From positions 1 through 11,425 of the forward strand of contig DASPJR010000203.1 of assembly GCA_035628505.1 (NCBI GenBank): DNA of 11,425 bases. The letters are read 5' to 3'. The notes under the pieces were generated by a model. It saw nothing but the letters and a program-made list of their open reading frames with translations, searched no databases and was not told the DNA's origin. This document shows, in pieces, positions 7,878 to 11,425 of the stretch; position 1 is the stretch's first letter, and each line of letters begins with the position of its first letter. Origin of the DNA: DASPJR01 sp035628505 (GTDB lineage Bacteria > Planctomycetota > SZUA-567 > H5-PLA8). The position numbers and the translations under genes are program-made.

Positions 7878-9490
7878 CGCTGCACCGTCATCCTTTTCAG
7901 ATTGCCGGTAAAATGCTGCAGCAGTTCCTGCGTCGCCGTCAAGCGCCCGTACCAGACGCGTTCGAACATCGCGAGGTTCTCTTCGAACGCGCTCAGCAGC
8001 TCCGCCTTATCCTTTGCGCGGCGGCGCAGTTCGCGTTCGTATTCTCGATTGGACTTCGACTTCACGATGACCAGCAGATCGCGCTGCGCAAGATGGGCCA
8101 GGCTGGCTAGGTAGTACGCGCGCAACGCCAGGCGGTACTCGCCCTTCTGCATCATCTCACTGGCCAAGCTGAGCCATCCGTCCTCCGGCAGTTGCGTTGC
8201 CAGCGTGTTCTCATCTTTCAAATCCCCGACCACGGACGCAACGGGGACAGGCGCCACCACTTTTGGCCTCTGGCGTCGTTTCCAATGACGCCAGAACAAG
8301 ATCGCCAGCGCGAGTGCCGATGCGCCGATCAACACATACGTCAACGATCGCAGCAGCGAAGACGAACTCGAGCCTGGGACCATCGGGTCTGCGTCCGGCA
8401 GAATGCTTTCAATCAGCCCCTTGACCCAGCGCACAGCGGTCTTGATCCAGCCAAAGACCGTGTTTCCCACGGCCTTCAGAAACTTGCCGATCAGCCCTTC
8501 TTCCTTGGATGGCGGCGCTTCATCGCGGGGCATGCGCCACGAGAACTCGCGGCGGTCGAGAACCTCAGTAATCGCCTGGTCCAGCTCCGCCGTCTTAGCC
8601 GCTCCCGCTTCGGGGCCTTCGGCGGCCGTCGCGCCGAACGTGCAACCGGCCAATATCAAAACAAGGACCTGCATGCCATAGGGCGCCGCTTTCGAGACGC
8701 GCTCGAGTCCCGCCTTCAGATCGGCGCCGGATTGCAGAGAGTCACCGTAGTAGCAGCGCAGCACGTAGACGGCCTTCACGAGCGGGTCAACGCACAGATA
8801 TGTCGCCGCCGCGGCGATGGCGAAGAACGTTGAATTTAGCAAGCTCTCCCAACTCTGGGTAAAGACAGACTCGATGCCAAACAGCATCTTGATCAGGTAA
8901 GGGATCAGAATGATGGCGACGGCGATATTCAGATACACGAATAACGCGAAGCCCAGCAGCATCGCCAGCACAAGGTGGTTCTGCATCGGCCAGAGCGCCG
9001 CCTGATCCTTGGCTTTTTCGTAGACGGTGCGAGCATCGGTACTTTCGCCGCCTGCCACAGTCACGTTCTGGTAAAACGCATACGCCCAGCCCGCCGGCAC
9101 AGTCGCTATGAGACAGATGGGCAGGACAACGAACGCAGTCGATTGAATCGCCGCCTGGACTGCGCCGGCATGGATCAGCCGCGCCAGCGTCCACGGCTCG
9201 GGCTTGTATCCGCCTAACTGCGCTTTCAACTCCTGGGCGAACATTGATTGACACACTTTCATCCAGATGAACAGGAACGAGACTGCCATGGCTGCCTCTG
9301 CCTGATGCTGCCGCGCGGTAGCGCTCCGACTCATGTCGGCCCAGTAATACAAAAGACCGAGGATGAAGGGCAGCGCGCCCAGGTAGTAAAGGGTCAGGGT
9401 GCGTGCAGGCGCGCTGCGCAACAAATGCGTCGCTTCTTCGACGATCTCAATCGCGCCTTTCTCCGTTTGCTTGCGGCTGCGCAATCTCAT
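7874..9490 (-). CDS. Polytopic membrane protein with C-terminal DUF4129-like domain
   Basis: 538 residues from ATG 9490, chosen because it forms an ATGA overlap with the preceding stop and is preceded by a GGTGG-type ribosome site; a GTG at 9502 would add four residues. The N-terminal half has hydrophobic segments near 34-50, 66-80, 116-141, 171-204, 218-238 and 271-289, probably a multispanning domain. The segment at 271-289 (MQVLVLILAGC..., then 'ATAAEGPEAG') looks like a signal peptide with an LAGC lipobox-like string in mid-protein. A presumed periplasmic stretch follows (290-380), then another helix (381-400). The C-terminal region is DUF4129-like (about 437-520): 'ASEMMQKGEYRLALRAYYLA' (443-462), 'NREYERELRR' (481-490), and 'FERVWYGR' (509-516). 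DUF4129 proteins commonly accompany MoxR/DUF58/DUF4350 genes. The N-terminal polytopic part resembles nothing I can name. The protein looks like a fusion of two membrane proteins. Confidence 0.87.
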   Translation of the reverse strand: MRLRSRKQTEKGAIEIVEEATHLLRSAPARTLTLYYLGALPFILGLLYYWADMSRSATARQHQAEAAMAVSFLFIWMKVCQSMFAQELKAQLGGYKPEPWTLARLIHAGAVQAAIQSTAFVVLPICLIATVPAGWAYAFYQNVTVAGGESTDARTVYEKAKDQAALWPMQNHLVLAMLLGFALFVYLNIAVAIILIPYLIKMLFGIESVFTQSWESLLNSTFFAIAAAATYLCVDPLVKAVYVLRCYYGDSLQSGADLKAGLERVSKAAPYGMQVLVLILAGCTFGATAAEGPEAGAAKTAELDQAITEVLDRREFSWRMPRDEAPPSKEEGLIGKFLKAVGNTVFGWIKTAVRWVKGLIESILPDADPMVPGSSSSSLLRSLTYVLIGASALALAILFWRHWKRRQRPKVVAPVPVASVVGDLKDENTLATQLPEDGWLSLASEMMQKGEYRLALRAYYLASLAHLAQRDLLVIVKSKSNREYERELRRRAKDKAELLSAFEENLAMFERVWYGRLTATQELLQHFTGNLKRMTVQR

Positions 9491-9813
9491 TCTTCCCACC
9501 ACTTGCTACGCCAGAGTGTTCCGTCATGGAAGGATTCTGGCAGCGATAGGAGCATGCTGCCGATGCAATAGAAGGATAACCACAGCAGAATCACGCCCGC
9601 CAAATACTGGCCAGCACGAATCACCGCGTTGTACGAGCGCTGCTTCTCCGGGGCGCTCTTGACCGTCAGTGCTTTCAGACACATCGCACAGATGATGCGT
9701 TCTTTGTGTTCGGTGACGCACTCGCGGCAGAAAAACTTAGTGCACTCGGGGCAGCGGGCCACTGCCTCGCGCGCCTCGTGATTAGCGCAACGTTGGCGTG
9801 CCAGAGTCTCCAT
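9487..9813 (-). CDS. Small B-box-like zinc-finger protein with one membrane helix
   Basis: 108 residues from ATG 9813. A longer open frame to 9939 exists, but those 42 extra residues are Arg/Pro/Gln-rich, lie out of frame over the tail of the preceding gene and have no ribosome site, whereas ATG 9813 has GAGGA five bases upstream. The zinc-finger part holds regularly spaced Cys and His: C9, H12, C21, C24, C29, C32, H36, C42, C45 ('CANH', 'CPEC', 'CREC', 'CAMC'), which matches a B-box-type finger able to bind two Zn ions. A single hydrophobic helix (about 64-90) follows, then a short charged tail ending WRSKWWEE. Likely membrane-anchored with the finger in the cytoplasm, serving protein-protein contact rather than DNA binding. 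It overlaps the preceding gene by 32 bases and the next by 4. Function unknown. Confidence 0.85.
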   Translation of the reverse strand: METLARQRCANHEAREAVARCPECTKFFCRECVTEHKERIICAMCLKALTVKSAPEKQRSYNAVIRAGQYLAGVILLWLSFYCIGSMLLSLPESFHDGTLWRSKWWEE

Positions 9814-10951
9814 GGCTGTCCTCGCTGACGGACGAGATGGCTGACGGTGGCGTGGCTGGAGTATCGTGGCTCGCCACGACCGCGGCTGCGGTTTGAGCCG
9901 GCGTGGATTGTAATGACGCTGCCGTGGCCTGTGGAGCAATCGGCGCTGGCTGCTGCGGCTTATAATGGGTACGGAAGTTTGTCAGCAGCAGCATACCGAT
10001 GATTCCGAGCGGCGCTGCACACACGACCGAAACCGCGTCTACGCCGGACAGGCTGGTAAACTGCATGAATTCGGGGAGGCCCGGGTCACCAGCACCTCCT
10101 CTGCTCTTCACGGCCACATGGATCGCTGCGCCCACGAATCCTACCCAGATGTACACACATATAAAGCCGAGCGTGACCCAGACGACACGTCTGACTCCGT
10201 CCGGGATGTCGGTTTGATGCTGCTTTAGCATCGCGGCGACAGAGCCGACCATCACTCCCACGCAAAAGATGAGGTCGAAGATCTGCAAGGCAGGATTGTC
10301 CTGAGTCAAATCGATAAGGTTGAAGGCCGCGAACAGGAGCAGGAAGTAGAACAAGACTTCGTGCCATCGACCATTGTAATGCTTGATCCTTTCGAGTTCC
10401 TTACCCTTGCCCAATGCCGATGGCGGTGCGGCCACCTGTGGAACGCTCGCCACAATCTCAGGGAGTTGCTCGGCTTCGAACTTGCCCTGCGCCTGTTCGA
10501 TCAAGGGAACAATCTGTTGGAGCGCGCGCTGCGCATTTTTCAGACGATGCAGCGACCACAAGTCTTCGACCTGAACGGCAGTTCGGAGCTGGCAGGCACA
10601 GGTCGGCCCCCAGAAAGCATTGAGGGCAAAAAACGTCCAGAAGATGATTCCGAATACCAGCAACGCGGTATTCCATCCGGTCGGGGCCGTGAGGAACCCG
10701 AGTACACAGACGACGCCCAGACCGCCCCAAACGCCGCCGATGGTCTTCTGTCTGGCGGTCGTGCGCAGCGTAATGGCCTGGATGTCGCGGAAGTAAAAGC
10801 GTTTGTACTCTTCTTCCCAGCCCGTGCTCTCCACTTGGAGCAGGTGATCCTTGCCCACGTACAGCCTGACGCTGCCCGCAGCGACAGCAAAGAAGGTGTT
10901 CTTGCGGCCCTTCCCTGGAAGTTTGCGGTATTCACGCTCAGGCTCTGCCAT
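9782..10951 (-). CDS. Multispanning membrane protein with possible PH-like N-terminus
   Basis: 389 residues. ATG 10951 is preferred over the GTG at 10957, because AGGA lies seven bases before the ATG but only one base before the GTG. The N-terminal 65 residues look like short beta strands ('SVRLYVGKDHLLQVES' 27-42, 'RFYFRDIQAITLR' 51-63), similar to membrane-proximal PH-like domains; this is a judgement by eye. Hydrophobic segments lie near 71-90, 94-113, 198-215, 222-242, 254-278 and 304-324. Between the first and second pairs is a conserved-looking cytoplasmic stretch 'GPTCACQLRTAVQVEDL' (115-131) with two cysteines, followed by helices. The C-terminus (331-389) is a low-complexity Pro/Ala/Ser/Thr tail. 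I recognise the general type as a conserved acidobacterial protein of unknown function found beside B-box-like membrane proteins, but cannot name it. Confidence 0.84.
   Translation of the reverse strand: MAEPEREYRKLPGKGRKNTFFAVAAGSVRLYVGKDHLLQVESTGWEEEYKRFYFRDIQAITLRTTARQKTIGGVWGGLGVVCVLGFLTAPTGWNTALLVFGIIFWTFFALNAFWGPTCACQLRTAVQVEDLWSLHRLKNAQRALQQIVPLIEQAQGKFEAEQLPEIVASVPQVAAPPSALGKGKELERIKHYNGRWHEVLFYFLLLFAAFNLIDLTQDNPALQIFDLIFCVGVMVGSVAAMLKQHQTDIPDGVRRVVWVTLGFICVYIWVGFVGAAIHVAVKSRGGAGDPGLPEFMQFTSLSGVDAVSVVCAAPLGIIGMLLLTNFRTHYKPQQPAPIAPQATAASLQSTPAQTAAAVVASHDTPATPPSAISSVSEDSHGDSGTPTLR
9819..9823 (-). promoter_or_regulatory. Ribosome binding site deciding the start at 9813
   Basis: On the minus strand this reads GAGGA, five bases before the ATG at 9813. 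It lies inside the end of the preceding gene and supports the short 108-residue zinc-finger protein over a longer form starting at 9939. Confidence 0.65.
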
Positions 10952-10958
10952 AAGCACG

Positions 10959-10962
10959 TCCT
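10959..10962 (-). promoter_or_regulatory. Ribosome binding site deciding the start at 10951
   Basis: On the minus strand this reads AGGA, seven bases before the ATG at 10951. The alternative GTG at 10957 would leave a one-base spacer, which is too short, so the ATG is the better start. Confidence 0.6.
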
Positions 10963-10963
10963 A

Positions 10964-11425
10964 TCATGACACGAGATGAGCGAGCAGGATCAGCCAACCG
11001 CCGATCTGCAGCGTTGCGACTATCGCGGCGATCACAAATCGAACCTTCGTCCGCGGCACCAGGCTGCCAGGCGCCTTCCAATAGCGCGCACACCAGTACA
11101 ACGTCAGCGGAGCCGTGATGAACGTGAGATAAAAGACAAGCAGTGGCAGAATAGCCGCGGATAACGCGATGCTATCGTACATAATGCGGCGGTTCTGAAG
11201 GTTCTTCATTTTCCCGCGCTTCGCCCCGCTTTCCAGGCAGCGCGGGCACAGATGCTGGTCGTTGAGCGCCATGTCACACAACGCGCAGAGAAAACGGCCG
11301 CAACCATCGCACGGAACGACTGCCTTCTTCTGGGTATGATAAAAGCAGGTCGCATCCGTATCGACCAGCACCGTCTCCCCCGCTTGGCCCGTTTCGATCT
11401 TTCGAAACAGGGCGGGGAAGACATG
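10964..11425 (-). CDS. B-box-like zinc-finger membrane protein (5' end missing)
   Basis: The frame runs open from the TGA at 10964-10966 to the right window edge (153 visible residues). A GTG at 11371 could start a 135-residue form, with a GGGGG run five bases ahead of it. The upstream residues (HVFPALFRKIETGQAGETV) look like real protein and suggest the gene starts beyond the window, perhaps with another zinc ribbon. Numbering from the edge, the finger has C27, H30, C39, C42, C47, C50, H58, C60 and C63 ('CFYH', 'CDGC', 'CALC', 'CPRC'), a B-box-like pattern similar to that of the second zinc-finger gene downstream. A basic linker (KRGKMKNLQNRR) precedes two hydrophobic hairpin-like segments (about 83-112 and 127-150). 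Probably an inner-membrane protein with a cytoplasmic zinc finger. It is separated by 12 bases from the next gene. Function unknown. Confidence 0.82.
   Translation of the reverse strand, partial: HVFPALFRKIETGQAGETVLVDTDATCFYHTQKKAVVPCDGCGRFLCALCDMALNDQHLCPRCLESGAKRGKMKNLQNRRIMYDSIALSAAILPLLVFYLTFITAPLTLYWCARYWKAPGSLVPRTKVRFVIAAIVATLQIGGWLILLAHLVS

Noticed and set aside
9814..9939. N-terminal extension of the small zinc-finger protein to 9939
   Set aside because: The added residues are Arg/Pro/Gln-rich shadow translation of the preceding gene's tail; the GAGGA site supports ATG 9813.
10361..10969. Long open frame on the plus strand (202 residues) opposite the PH-like membrane protein gene
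   Set aside because: It is antisense to a gene with a good ribosome site and membrane pattern. Its product has no recognisable domain and unbalanced composition; it is a by-product of high GC codon use.

Overview
The window is almost wholly coding and looks like chromosomal DNA of a GC-rich soil bacterium, most likely Acidobacteriota. That assignment rests on the style of the proteins, which I know from memory in that phylum: a large multiheme cytochrome with a 'GHKFPSG' motif, and small membrane proteins with B-box-like zinc fingers next to a MoxR/DUF58 cluster. It is an inference and no search was run. I saw no RNA genes, mobile elements, CRISPR arrays or long repeats, and no gene-free stretch over 300 bases.

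Region 1 (1-2585, plus strand) is the 3' part of one large gene for an exported cytochrome. A cytochrome-P460-like N-terminal domain ends in a CxxCH motif and is followed by a multiheme region with five more CxxCH motifs. The reading frame is open to the left edge, so the true start and any signal peptide lie outside the window.

Region 2 (2596-11425, minus strand, transcribed right to left) is one tightly packed run of nine genes that also continues past the right edge. Its head holds three small to mid-size membrane proteins: a B-box-like zinc-finger membrane protein (partial), a multispanning protein with a possible PH-like N-terminus, and a second B-box-like zinc-finger protein with one membrane helix. 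Next come six genes of the widespread but poorly understood MoxR/DUF58 cluster: a polytopic DUF4129-type protein, a DUF4350 protein, a MoxR AAA+ ATPase, a DUF58 protein with a vWA-like domain, a SpoIIM-family protein and an RDD-family protein. From the second zinc-finger gene onward, all six junctions are exact 4-base stop/start overlaps (five ATGA, one TTGA). This implies translational coupling and fixed stoichiometry.

A reasonable reading is that the ATPase remodels or loads a membrane assembly made from the DUF58, DUF4350, DUF4129, SpoIIM and RDD proteins. The zinc-finger and PH-like membrane proteins would be lineage-specific partners. The job of the assembly is not known to me; envelope or cell-wall biology is a guess from the SpoIIM family. 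The cytochrome gene converges on this operon with only 10 bases between the two stop codons and is probably functionally unrelated.
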